18,097 bases of DNA from Oceanospirillaceae bacterium (GTDB taxonomy: Bacteria; Pseudomonadota; Gammaproteobacteria; Pseudomonadales; Balneatricaceae): positions 6,069-24,165 of the forward strand of contig DPHB01000008.1 in NCBI GenBank assembly GCA_003521845.1, read 5' to 3'. Below the pieces are notes generated by a model. It was not told the origin of the DNA and made no database searches. It saw nothing but the letters and a program-made list of their open reading frames with translations. Position numbers and translations under genes: made by a program. Below are positions 1-6,622 of the stretch, piece by piece. Position 1 is the first letter of the stretch. Each line of letters begins with the position of its first letter.

Positions 1-10
1 TGCGCAAAAA

Positions 11-76
11 AGCCAGTCCCTGATTAGTGGGGACTGGCTCTTGTTTGAGAGCGAAGCGATCAAAAAGTGCCTGTCC
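11..76. repeat. REP-like palindrome, copy 1 (minus orientation, with extra half-arm)
   Basis: A full copy of the dispersed palindrome runs from about 30 to 76: arm GGGACTGGCTC, a loop containing GAGCGAAGCGA, then arm GTGCCTGTCC. A separate half-arm, AGCCAGTCCC (11-20), lies just before it and pairs perfectly with GGGACTGGCT (30-39), giving a head-to-head arrangement like a BIME. The left neighbour gene is outside the window, so I cannot tell whether this copy also follows a stop codon. Confidence 0.85.
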
Positions 77-119
77 TTGGCACGTTAAGCCAGCTCTTTC
101 CGGCAGTTTTTAAGTCTTG

Positions 120-148
120 AACTATCTTTAATAGTCTAAAAGATAGTT
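120..148. promoter_or_regulatory. Perfect 10-bp inverted repeat before the lipoprotein start
   Basis: AACTATCTTT (120-129) and AAAGATAGTT (139-148) are exact reverse complements around a 9-base spacer. The element ends 12 bases before the ATG at 161, directly against the weak ribosome binding site CAGGA (150-154). It could be a dimeric operator or an mRNA hairpin that affects ribosome access. No T-tract follows, so a terminator is unlikely. The symmetry is seen; the function is inference. Confidence 0.45.
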
Positions 149-160
149 TCAGGATTTCTC

Positions 161-808
161 ATGGTGTTTTTGCTACGCCTTTTCTCTAGCACGTCTTATC
201 GTGCTCTTGTTGTGGTCAGTTTGTGGTTCTTGCTGGCAGCTTGCTCTGGTACTGGGCCAAAGCTCTCAGGTGAGGGGCAGTCTAGTGTGCCAGAATCCAA
301 AATTGAGCCCAAATCTTACTCGGTTATGCCATTACACTTGGCTAATGATATTGAGCTTGCATTGCTGCCTGATGAGGGTGCGTCTGAGCTCCAGGTTGAT
401 GTAGACACCAAGTTGGTAAAGTTAGATTCTGCTAATGCCGAGACCATGTTTATTTGGCAGGTGCCTAACCAAACATTAAGCCGTTTTGATGGTGTACGCG
501 CGCGTATCTTTATTGATCAAATCCTTAATAAGCTGCAAGTGCGTTTGCGCCAAGATGCCGGTTTTGCTTATAGCTTTGACGTTGAAGTAAGGCATTGGCC
601 GCAATCTGAGGCCAGTAAGCTCTTGGTTATTAGGCTAGGAAGTCAGGCGAGTGCATTGCCCGAACTGCAAGCAATTGTGTTGGATGAGCTCTATATACAG
701 CGGCCTGTAGCGGCCGTTGATGGGCAATTTGTAAACGCTTGGTTGGCGGTATTTCTTGATAGAAAAGTGGGTTATCGTGCACGTTTGCAGCACTTGCCTT
801 CTATTTAG
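161..808 (+). CDS. Putative lipoprotein of unknown function
   Basis: The 215-residue product begins with a short basic start, a hydrophobic stretch (about residues 14-26) and the lipobox LAAC, with Cys28 as the expected lipidation site, so it should be an anchored envelope lipoprotein. After the Cys comes a low-complexity Ser/Gly/Pro/Lys linker to about residue 50, then a mixed alpha/beta region with alternating hydrophobic residues. I do not recognise the family. A BamC-like (NlpB) role was considered because of size and lipidation, but no diagnostic motif supports it. The start at 161 is backed by CAGGA seven bases upstream. A perfect inverted repeat (120-148) lies immediately before the start and may control it. 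It is transcribed alone and converges on the MFS gene. Confidence 0.8.
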   Translation: MVFLLRLFSSTSYRALVVVSLWFLLAACSGTGPKLSGEGQSSVPESKIEPKSYSVMPLHLANDIELALLPDEGASELQVDVDTKLVKLDSANAETMFIWQVPNQTLSRFDGVRARIFIDQILNKLQVRLRQDAGFAYSFDVEVRHWPQSEASKLLVIRLGSQASALPELQAIVLDELYIQRPVAAVDGQFVNAWLAVFLDRKVGYRARLQHLPSI

Positions 809-839
809 TTGTCTTTGGGGGGGTAAGCGCAGTGTAAAT

Positions 840-2123
840 CTAACTCCTGTCTAACACGCCTTGGTTATCTTCGGTGGTAGCACCGGGTAAGGTTTCTTGG
901 TCATCTTGGGTTGCTAAGTAAAGTTCATCGGATGGTAACTGTTGTGACGGTACAGGTACAAATGGTTGCACCGGTTTAACAAAGATAGCTTGGTAGATGC
1001 GGCGATAGATAGCAAAGGCGGCCAAGGCACTGCTAGCGGCGAAACTGAATAAAAACAACGCCTGATGGCCTATCATGTCGGTAAGCAGTCCGACAACCAG
1101 TGGCCCGATAATGGCGCCCACACCATAAATAATCAGTGCCGCTCCGGCAACGCGGACGCGCATGCTGGCGTCAATAACGTCATTGATTAGCGCCGAACAA
1201 AGCGAATACAAGGTGTACAAGAAGGCGCCGTAAACAAAGGCCATGGCTAATATCCACTGCGGCATATAGTTGGCACTAAAGACCATGCCTAGCGAGCAGG
1301 CGGCAATCATTATGGCAACTAGGGCTATGAGCACACCGCGGCCAACCACATCGGACAAGCGCCCCAAAGGCCACTGTAATACGAAGCCGCTGACTAGCAT
1401 CACCGCCGTAAAGTTGGCGGCTTGGCTAGCGCTGCCATACATGTCCATGGCATAAACAGGGGCCAAGGTGTTGATGCTGGCATTGATTAAGCCGGCGGTA
1501 AATATACCTGCTACGGCGAGCGGGCCTAAGCGTACAACGGCAATGATAGAAAGGCGTGATCCACGTTCTAGAATAGGCGCCGAATGGCGGGTTAACAGCA
1601 CCGGCAATAACGCCAAAGAGAAAATGATAGAGGCTAGGCTAAACAAATGAAATTCGCCAATATCACCTAATTTGAGTAGCAGTTGACCACTACCGGAGCC
1701 CAGGTAGTTGATCATCATATAGATGGCCAATACGCTGCCCCGGTACTTGCTGCCGCTGCGTTCGTTGATCCAGCTTTCTGTCACCATGATCATCCCAGCG
1801 GTACAGAAGCCAGTTACCAAGCGTAAGCTCATCCAAGGCACTAGGTCGACAAATATAGCGTGCATTAATGCGGCTACGGAAAGGCTAGAAGCAAAGGCGG
1901 CAAAGGCACGTATATGGCCCACGCCTGCGACCACGCGGCCCGCGTAAAGCCCACCGATTAACATGCCTACAAAGTGGCTGGACATGATCATACCTACATG
2001 GGTACTGCTCATGCCTTCTTGGCTAGCCCGTAGCGCCAAAAGAGAATTGAACAAGCCGTTGGCAAGCAGCAGCAAGCCAAAGCTAAGTAGTAAAGAAAAA
2101 ACCGAACGAAATACTGTAAACAC
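840..2123 (-). CDS. MFS permease, YcaD-like
   Basis: A 427-residue inner-membrane transporter of the major facilitator superfamily with about twelve hydrophobic segments from residue 5 to about 375. The N-terminal half holds the MFS loop region SSHFVGMLIGGLYAGRVV and the motif TESWINERS (about residues 115-123), which is typical of the YcaD subgroup. The second half repeats the loop-type sequence GRLSDVVGRG. The last 50 residues are a hydrophilic, Gln/Asp/Pro-rich cytoplasmic tail, longer than in E. coli YcaD. The start is a GTG at 2123 preceded by a weak CAGGG; the next ATG would remove the first transmembrane segment, so GTG is preferred. The substrate is unknown for this subgroup. It is monocistronic as far as can be seen, with a G/T-rich gap and a REP-like hairpin upstream. 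Confidence 0.88.
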   Translation of the reverse strand: MFTVFRSVFSLLLSFGLLLLANGLFNSLLALRASQEGMSSTHVGMIMSSHFVGMLIGGLYAGRVVAGVGHIRAFAAFASSLSVAALMHAIFVDLVPWMSLRLVTGFCTAGMIMVTESWINERSGSKYRGSVLAIYMMINYLGSGSGQLLLKLGDIGEFHLFSLASIIFSLALLPVLLTRHSAPILERGSRLSIIAVVRLGPLAVAGIFTAGLINASINTLAPVYAMDMYGSASQAANFTAVMLVSGFVLQWPLGRLSDVVGRGVLIALVAIMIAACSLGMVFSANYMPQWILAMAFVYGAFLYTLYSLCSALINDVIDASMRVRVAGAALIIYGVGAIIGPLVVGLLTDMIGHQALFLFSFAASSALAAFAIYRRIYQAIFVKPVQPFVPVPSQQLPSDELYLATQDDQETLPGATTEDNQGVLDRS

Positions 2124-2280
2124 GGCCCTGTGTCCAATATTGGTTAAGGGTAATAGAGATTACAGTATATAGAGCCGTGTGAGCATTAACAGCACTAAAG
2201 CGTCATTGAGAGTCTAGTTTGTGTTTGTTTTTGGGGTGGGGTTTTGGGATGGCTTTGAGTAGTTGTGAGGGTGGCTTGGA

Positions 2281-2330
2281 GGGGACAGGCACTTTTTGAG
2301 CGCTACGCGCTCAAATAAGAGCCAGTCCCC
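2281..2330. repeat. REP-like palindrome, copy 2 (plus orientation)
   Basis: The longest stem of the family in the window. The left arm starts GGGGACAGGCAC, the right arm ends GAGCCAGTCCCC, and the centre is the near-perfect palindrome GAGCGCTACGCGCTC. Two A-opposite-A mismatches interrupt the outer stem. It ends 12 bases from the stop codon of the leftward regulator gene (2343), where it could act as a transcription end or mRNA-stabilising hairpin. Confidence 0.88.
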
Positions 2331-2342
2331 GTGGGTAAACCG

Positions 2343-3305
2343 TTAGCTGGTGACTTTGCGCTTATCGGCACTGGGCAGGCGCTGGTAGGTGCGCTTGTAA
2401 CACTGGCTAAAGTGGGAGGTAGATTGGAACCCCGAAGCCATGGCGACGTTGAGAATGCTCATGTCGGATTGTTCTAGCAGCAAGCGGGCTTTTTCTAAGC
2501 GTAGATGCAGGTAATATTGATTAGGCCGGTGGTCTAGGTGTTCCTTGAACACACGTTCCATCTGACGTTGTGAAAGGCCCACTTCTGCGGCTACTTGTTT
2601 GCAGCTTATGGGCTCTTCAATATGGTCTTTCATCACCTGTATGGCCTTAGCCAAACGCGGGTGCTTCATGTTGACGCGGGCGCCTAGGGCAATACGTTGT
2701 TCTTCATGTGCGGGGCGGATATCTGGGTGAATGCACTGGGCGGCTACCTTTTCGGCTAGTTCGGCACCGTGCTGTACGGTGATTAGCTGTAGCATCATGT
2801 CTAGGGCGGCGGTGCCGCCAGAACAGCTTAAGCGCTGGCCATCAAATTCGTAGATATCGGTGGTGATATTTAAACTGGGGAAGTCTTCCTTAAAGCTGTC
2901 GATAAATTCCCAGTGGGTGGTGCAGGGTTCTTGGCCCAGTAAACCTGACATGGCCAAGATAATGGTGCCGCCGGAGGTGGCTCCCATCATTAGACGGCGC
3001 TGTTTTAAGCGTGTTAGCCAGCGGCTAATTTCTTTAGTGTGGTAGCGTTTGGCGTCCTTACTGGCAACCACAATAATGCCATCTAGATGCTCTGTGTCAT
3101 TAAGTTTGCGGGTAGGTTGCAGGTGGATGCCATTACTTGGCGTAACCGCCTTGTCATCTAGGGTATATAGATCCCAATGGTAAAGCGTTTGATTGGCCAT
3201 ACGGTTGGCCATACGCAATGGATCTATGGTGGCAGCAAACGATAGAAAAGCGAACTCGGGGATCATCAAGAACCCCATGTTAAATGGCTTTTTCAATTCA
3301 CTCAT
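2343..3305 (-). CDS. GlxA-family AraC-type regulator (DJ-1/PfpI-like domain plus HTH), GbdR/CdhR-like
   Basis: A 320-residue transcription regulator with two domains. Residues about 8-175 form a DJ-1/PfpI (class I glutamine amidotransferase-like) domain with the hallmarks IDPLRMAN, TTHWEF and CSGGTAALDMML. Residues about 218-310 form an AraC/XylS DNA-binding domain with two helix-turn-helix units (VAAEVGLSQRQMERVF and VAMASGFQSTSHFSQCYK). The usual nucleophile-elbow Cys is absent: the sequence there is GATSGGTIILA (108-118), which fits a sensor rather than an enzyme. Characterised relatives (GbdR, CdhR, SouR) sense glycine betaine, carnitine or sarcosine-type metabolites, but the ligand cannot be read here. 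The start at 3305 is chosen over an ATG at 3326 because TTGGAG lies at correct spacing before it. It follows the deacetylase gene by 36 bases on the same strand and is probably cotranscribed with it. Confidence 0.9.
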   Translation of the reverse strand: MSELKKPFNMGFLMIPEFAFLSFAATIDPLRMANRMANQTLYHWDLYTLDDKAVTPSNGIHLQPTRKLNDTEHLDGIIVVASKDAKRYHTKEISRWLTRLKQRRLMMGATSGGTIILAMSGLLGQEPCTTHWEFIDSFKEDFPSLNITTDIYEFDGQRLSCSGGTAALDMMLQLITVQHGAELAEKVAAQCIHPDIRPAHEEQRIALGARVNMKHPRLAKAIQVMKDHIEEPISCKQVAAEVGLSQRQMERVFKEHLDHRPNQYYLHLRLEKARLLLEQSDMSILNVAMASGFQSTSHFSQCYKRTYQRLPSADKRKVTS

Positions 3306-3341
3306 AGCGTAACTCCAAGGCCACATACGGCCAAGAGGGGT

Positions 3342-4403
3342 TTATTGCTGATAAATTAACCACTGTTGTGACAACCAGTAGTAGTTACTCTGGCCCCAAA
3401 TGGGAGAGGTACAGTTGTAGCGACTGCGGCCTGCTGGTAAAGCTTTGGCGGCACTAATTTGCCAATGTTGCTTGTCTTGCCAGGCAGGTGTTTCGGCTGT
3501 GCCTAGAATAAAACAACGCACTTGGTCACGCACGCCTTTTTTTTCTTGATTCAGCATAGTTACGGATAAAACCGGAGGGTTGATGTCGTCTAGGTCTGTA
3601 CGTACCACGGTTTTGGCAAAGGCCTTGTAGTCCACAGGCATAGGTTGGGAGGCTAATTTCAGCTTTAACGTTTTTAAATTGCTATAAGGACCCGCGGCCG
3701 GAAAACGTGGTAAAGCTTGCCAGTCAGAAAAAGCCGCGATGCCACCAGATTGTTGGCCAAAGGCGATATAGCCGCGCTCTTTCAGGGCTTGTTTCAGCGG
3801 TAGGTTGTATTCACCATAAGGGTAGGCCAGCCACTTGGGGGTGGGGCCGGTTTCATCTTCAAGGCGTTGTTGTGCGGCTTGGATGTTGTTAAGCGTACTT
3901 TGTAACCAGTCTTGGTTGTAGTTGGGCTTGCGTACAAGGTAATCGTGATCGCTAGTATGGTTGGCGAGGATGCCGCCACGTTGTTTTAGTTCGCGCAGCA
4001 TATCCCAAGTCATGGACATCTTGTTGCGCTCATCAATTGGGTCGGTATTAACAAACACGGTAAAGGGATAGTTGTACTTTTCCATGATGGGGAGCGCATT
4101 GTCATAAATACTGCGCCAAGCATCGTCAAAGGTGATAGCGATACTCTTGTCGGGTAATTCTTGCCCAGCCTTGATCTTGTTTATAGCTTGGGCAAGGTCA
4201 ACTACATGATAGCCTTGGTCATGCAAATAGGCCATGTGGGCGGCAAATTCTTTGGGTGACAAGGATGTAGAACGCGGCGTATCGGCATTAACATGATGGT
4301 AAAGTAGTAGGTTAACGTGCTGGGCGGCGTGTAAGGGGGCGGCTAGCGTAATAGCTACTAGACTGGCCAGCATCAATAAGCGGTGCCAAGTTGAAGGAGT
4401 CAT
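3342..4403 (-). CDS. Secreted polysaccharide deacetylase (NodB-like, CE4), PgaB N-domain type
   Basis: A 353-residue exported protein with a Sec signal peptide (residues 1 to about 26, ending LHA before AQH). The NodB homology domain spans about residues 30-250. Motif 1 is ITFDDAWRS (Asp93 and Asp94 as base and metal ligand), motif 2 is NHTSDH (His149 and His153 as metal ligands), and AYPYGEYN (193-200) is the motif 3 equivalent. The early YHHV and the AYPYGEY form resemble the deacetylase domain of PgaB, which de-N-acetylates poly-N-acetylglucosamine in the periplasm. The PgaB C-terminal glycosidase domain is missing; instead there is a tail of about 100 residues with Cys and Trp that I do not recognise. 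No pgaA, pgaC or pgaD gene is nearby, so the substrate is open. The regulator gene follows by 36 bases. Confidence 0.9.
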   Translation of the reverse strand: MTPSTWHRLLMLASLVAITLAAPLHAAQHVNLLLYHHVNADTPRSTSLSPKEFAAHMAYLHDQGYHVVDLAQAINKIKAGQELPDKSIAITFDDAWRSIYDNALPIMEKYNYPFTVFVNTDPIDERNKMSMTWDMLRELKQRGGILANHTSDHDYLVRKPNYNQDWLQSTLNNIQAAQQRLEDETGPTPKWLAYPYGEYNLPLKQALKERGYIAFGQQSGGIAAFSDWQALPRFPAAGPYSNLKTLKLKLASQPMPVDYKAFAKTVVRTDLDDINPPVLSVTMLNQEKKGVRDQVRCFILGTAETPAWQDKQHWQISAAKALPAGRSRYNCTSPIWGQSNYYWLSQQWLIYQQ

Positions 4404-4468
4404 GTTGTACCTGAATATAAGCGTATGAATGGGGCTTATTATACGTCACTTTTGGGCCATGAAACTAC

Positions 4469-4610
4469 GTTCATTGCGAGCGAAATACAACCTACGTCAT
4501 TGCGTAGCCACTACCTCCGTCATTGCGAGGAGCGAAGCGACGTGGCAACCTCTAGCAAAATTGCACTTCGCCTGGCAGAGGTTGCTTCGTCGTGCCTTCT
4601 CGCAATGACG
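4469..4610. repeat. MITE-like palindromic repeat with tandem half-copies
   Basis: The core (4518-4610) is an imperfect inverted repeat. The left end, CGTCATTGCGAGGAG, is mirrored by TTCTCGCAATGACG at the right end, and internal AACCTCT / AGAGGTTG also pair. This matches a non-coding palindrome that I recall as widespread in many bacterial genomes. Two degenerate copies of the left tip precede it at 4469 (CGTTCATTGCGAG) and 4495 (CGTCATTGCG), about 25 bases apart, giving three tips in the same direction. It sits between divergent genes (deacetylase leftward, EamA permease rightward), so it lies in their shared promoter region. It encodes no protein. Confidence 0.8.
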
Positions 4611-4653
4611 AATATTCGATTGGTCACCTTCTTTCTGCGCTAAACCTGTTAAA

Positions 4654-5583
4654 ATGGCCGCTGTCTATGTGTCACCTAGAGTATCTATGTTATCCACTAT
4701 TCGCAACATGCCTGCCTTGTATAAAGGTGCTGCGTTAATCATTTTGTCTGAACTGGCATTGGTCACCACGGGCATGATTATCCGGCATCTGGTGAACATG
4801 GGGGTGGATACAGAAATGCTGGTGTTGGCGCGCAATTTGTTGGCCTTAGGGTTGTTGTTGCCTTGGTTGTTGCGGTCGGGCCTGCAAGTAGTGCATACGC
4901 AACACATCCGCTTACACCTTGCCCGGGCCACTATTGGCATGTGCGCTATGTATTGTTTGTTTATATCATGGGGGCATTTGCCGTTGGCGCAGGCTGCTTT
5001 GATAAAACAAACGGCACCGTTTTTTATTCCCTTGATTGCTTTGTTTTGGCTGCGAGAACGCATTACTAGCGTCACGGTCTTGTCTATTGGTGTGGGTTTT
5101 GTGGGCGTATGGTTGATACTAGAGCCGACGGGTGGGGTACCTTGGATTGCTATGCTGGCCTTGTTTGGTGCGGCCCTTGGCGGCACGGCCAAGGTGGTGG
5201 TGCGGCGTATGCGGGCAACGGAATCGAGTGTGGTGATTGTGTTTTATTTTGCCTTTTTTGCTAGTTGTATTTCTGCTGTACCGGCGATATTGGTATGGCA
5301 AACACCTGATTTGTTGGCGTTTGCTTGGATGTTGTTAATGGCGGGCATGGCGACGCTGGCGCAATTGTTGTTGAGCAAAGCTTATGGCTATGCGCCAGCT
5401 GGCCAGTTGGGACCCTTTACTTATGTGTCGGTGGTGTTTGCGGCTGTGGCAGGCTATTTGTTGTGGCAAGAATCGTTAAGTATGCGTGCCCTATTTGGCA
5501 TAGGCCTAGTGACATCGGCAGGTATCTTGGTGATGTTGGGCGATCGATTTCTACGCCGTCGCCTGGTGGGTAAAACGGATTAG
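4654..5583 (+). CDS. EamA-family (DMT) permease
   Basis: A 309-residue inner-membrane protein with about ten hydrophobic segments arranged as two EamA repeats, each near 130-140 residues. Typical features are LPLAQAALIKQTAPFFIPLIA with FWLRERIT in the first repeat and APAGQLGPFTYVSVVFA with LLWQESLS in the second. Members of this drug/metabolite transporter family export amino acids, metabolites or drugs; the substrate cannot be inferred. Two starts are possible: ATG 4654 has no visible ribosome binding site, while ATG 4687 (product beginning MLSTIRN) has a weak TAGAG before it and still keeps every membrane segment. It converges on the hydrolase gene with a 23-base gap. It is paralogous to the permease at 7888; the two bracket the oxidoreductase operon. 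Confidence 0.88.
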   Translation: MAAVYVSPRVSMLSTIRNMPALYKGAALIILSELALVTTGMIIRHLVNMGVDTEMLVLARNLLALGLLLPWLLRSGLQVVHTQHIRLHLARATIGMCAMYCLFISWGHLPLAQAALIKQTAPFFIPLIALFWLRERITSVTVLSIGVGFVGVWLILEPTGGVPWIAMLALFGAALGGTAKVVVRRMRATESSVVIVFYFAFFASCISAVPAILVWQTPDLLAFAWMLLMAGMATLAQLLLSKAYGYAPAGQLGPFTYVSVVFAAVAGYLLWQESLSMRALFGIGLVTSAGILVMLGDRFLRRRLVGKTD

Positions 5584-5606
5584 CAAGCGGCGTAGAAGAG
5601 CTGCCC

Positions 5607-6383
5607 TTAAATATGTGCCAAAAACTGTATGAGTGATTGGGCAACTCGTGCTGGTGCCTCCAATAAAATAGCGTGTTTTAAGTTTTCTAAAATCACCAGT
5701 TGGCTATTGTCTAACTGGCTATCAATAAAACGGTTTAAACGTGGATTGCAACCGCCATCTTGTGCCCCCGTAAGCACCAAGCAAGGACTTTTCACTGTCT
5801 TTAACCAAGGTGCCATTTCGGTATTGGCGTAGATATCAAACACCTGCAAAAACACATCGGCCGGGGTGTCTAATACCTGTCGTTTACGCTGTGCGATTAC
5901 TTGTGGGTTCTGGGCCGCAAATTCATCGGTAAACCAGCGGTTAATCAGGGCCTCTAATACAGGTTCGGCACCTTGTTCAGCGAGTAATTTTACCAGACCA
6001 TTAACCTTGGCAGAGTCTTCTACTGTACGCCCAGCAGCGGTGCTTAGTAGGCCCACACTTAGGGTGTGTTGTGGGTACTGTTTGGCGTAGGCGGGGCCGA
6101 TCATGCCACCTAATGAGTGACCCGCTAAATGGATGTGCTCTATTTTAAGGTGGGCCCGTAAGGCTTCCACGTCGTCAACTAGCTCTTGCAAGCCAAACGG
6201 GATCTCGGGCAAAAACGAATTGCCGTGGCCACGTAAGTCATAACTCACGTAGGTGTAGCTAGGGGGCATGTGTGCTAGCAAACCATCCCAGGTATGCTTG
6301 GAGGCGCCGATGCCGTGTATCAGCATCAGTACTGGGGCGCTGTCAAGGGGCGCACCACTTATTCGGTAGTCACAAATAGTCAT
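5607..6383 (-). CDS. Alpha/beta hydrolase
   Basis: A 258-residue cytoplasmic alpha/beta-hydrolase-fold protein. Visible active-site elements are the oxyanion-hole HG (residues 23-24 in LIHGIGAS), the nucleophile elbow GHSLGG with Ser90, the acid Asp209 in TGAQDGG, and His237 in NLKHAIL. A cap region of mostly helical sequence lies between about 118 and 190. The overall look (DLRGHGNS, GLLSTAAG) is close to 3-oxoadipate enol-lactonase and meta-cleavage-type hydrolases, but the family is too broad to name a substrate. It is the last gene of a leftward operon: its ATG is 3 bases after the tautomerase stop codon, which implies translational coupling. It probably hydrolyses an ester, lactone or C-C bond in a product made by the upstream enzymes. 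Confidence 0.9.
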   Translation of the reverse strand: MTICDYRISGAPLDSAPVLMLIHGIGASKHTWDGLLAHMPPSYTYVSYDLRGHGNSFLPEIPFGLQELVDDVEALRAHLKIEHIHLAGHSLGGMIGPAYAKQYPQHTLSVGLLSTAAGRTVEDSAKVNGLVKLLAEQGAEPVLEALINRWFTDEFAAQNPQVIAQRKRQVLDTPADVFLQVFDIYANTEMAPWLKTVKSPCLVLTGAQDGGCNPRLNRFIDSQLDNSQLVILENLKHAILLEAPARVAQSLIQFLAHI

Positions 6384-6386
6384 AGT

Positions 6387-6581
6387 TTAATCCGGGTATT
6401 TGTCACTCATCAGTTCACCACCGACAGCCCAATCAGATTTGGCAATGTCTTTAAGTACAACGTGCACCGAGGCCGGTGCACCGCCGGCGGCTTCACAAAA
6501 ACCTGCGGTGAGGGTTTTGACTAGCTCGCGCTTTTGTTCAATGGTGCGGCCTTCAAACATTTCTACGGTAATAACTGGCAT
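6387..6581 (-). CDS. 4-oxalocrotonate tautomerase-like protein
   Basis: A 64-residue protein of the tautomerase superfamily. After removal of Met, Pro1 (from MPVITVEM) is the expected catalytic base, and Arg11 (FEGRT) matches the substrate-binding Arg of 4-oxalocrotonate tautomerase. The other two textbook positions differ: Arg39 is His (SVHVVL) and Phe50 is Trp (KSDWAVGG). The C-terminal VGGELMS is family-typical. The length equals the usual 62-65 residue subunit, which assembles as a hexamer. AAGGAA lies six bases before the ATG. It sits 41 bases after the oxidoreductase gene and 3 bases before the hydrolase gene, so the three are one operon. The His39/Trp50 pair suggests a substrate other than 2-hydroxymuconate, though tautomerase chemistry remains likely. 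Confidence 0.92.
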   Translation of the reverse strand: MPVITVEMFEGRTIEQKRELVKTLTAGFCEAAGGAPASVHVVLKDIAKSDWAVGGELMSDKYPD

Positions 6582-6622
6582 TGTTGGTTTCCTTGGTTAT
6601 AAAGTAATGTGTTGTGTATCGA

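Noticed and set aside
3306..3326. Longer regulator start at 3326
   Set aside because: No ribosome site precedes it, whereas GGAG is well placed before ATG 3305.
4425..4643. 72-residue frame across the MITE-like repeat
   Set aside because: The peptide (with HCEERSDVATS and LLAMTN) is simply a translation of the palindromic repeat, a familiar spurious product; there is no ribosome site or coding bias.
4665..5192. 175-residue frame antisense to the EamA permease
   Set aside because: Shadow of a strongly biased membrane-protein gene; it lacks domains, and the plus-strand permease is convincing.
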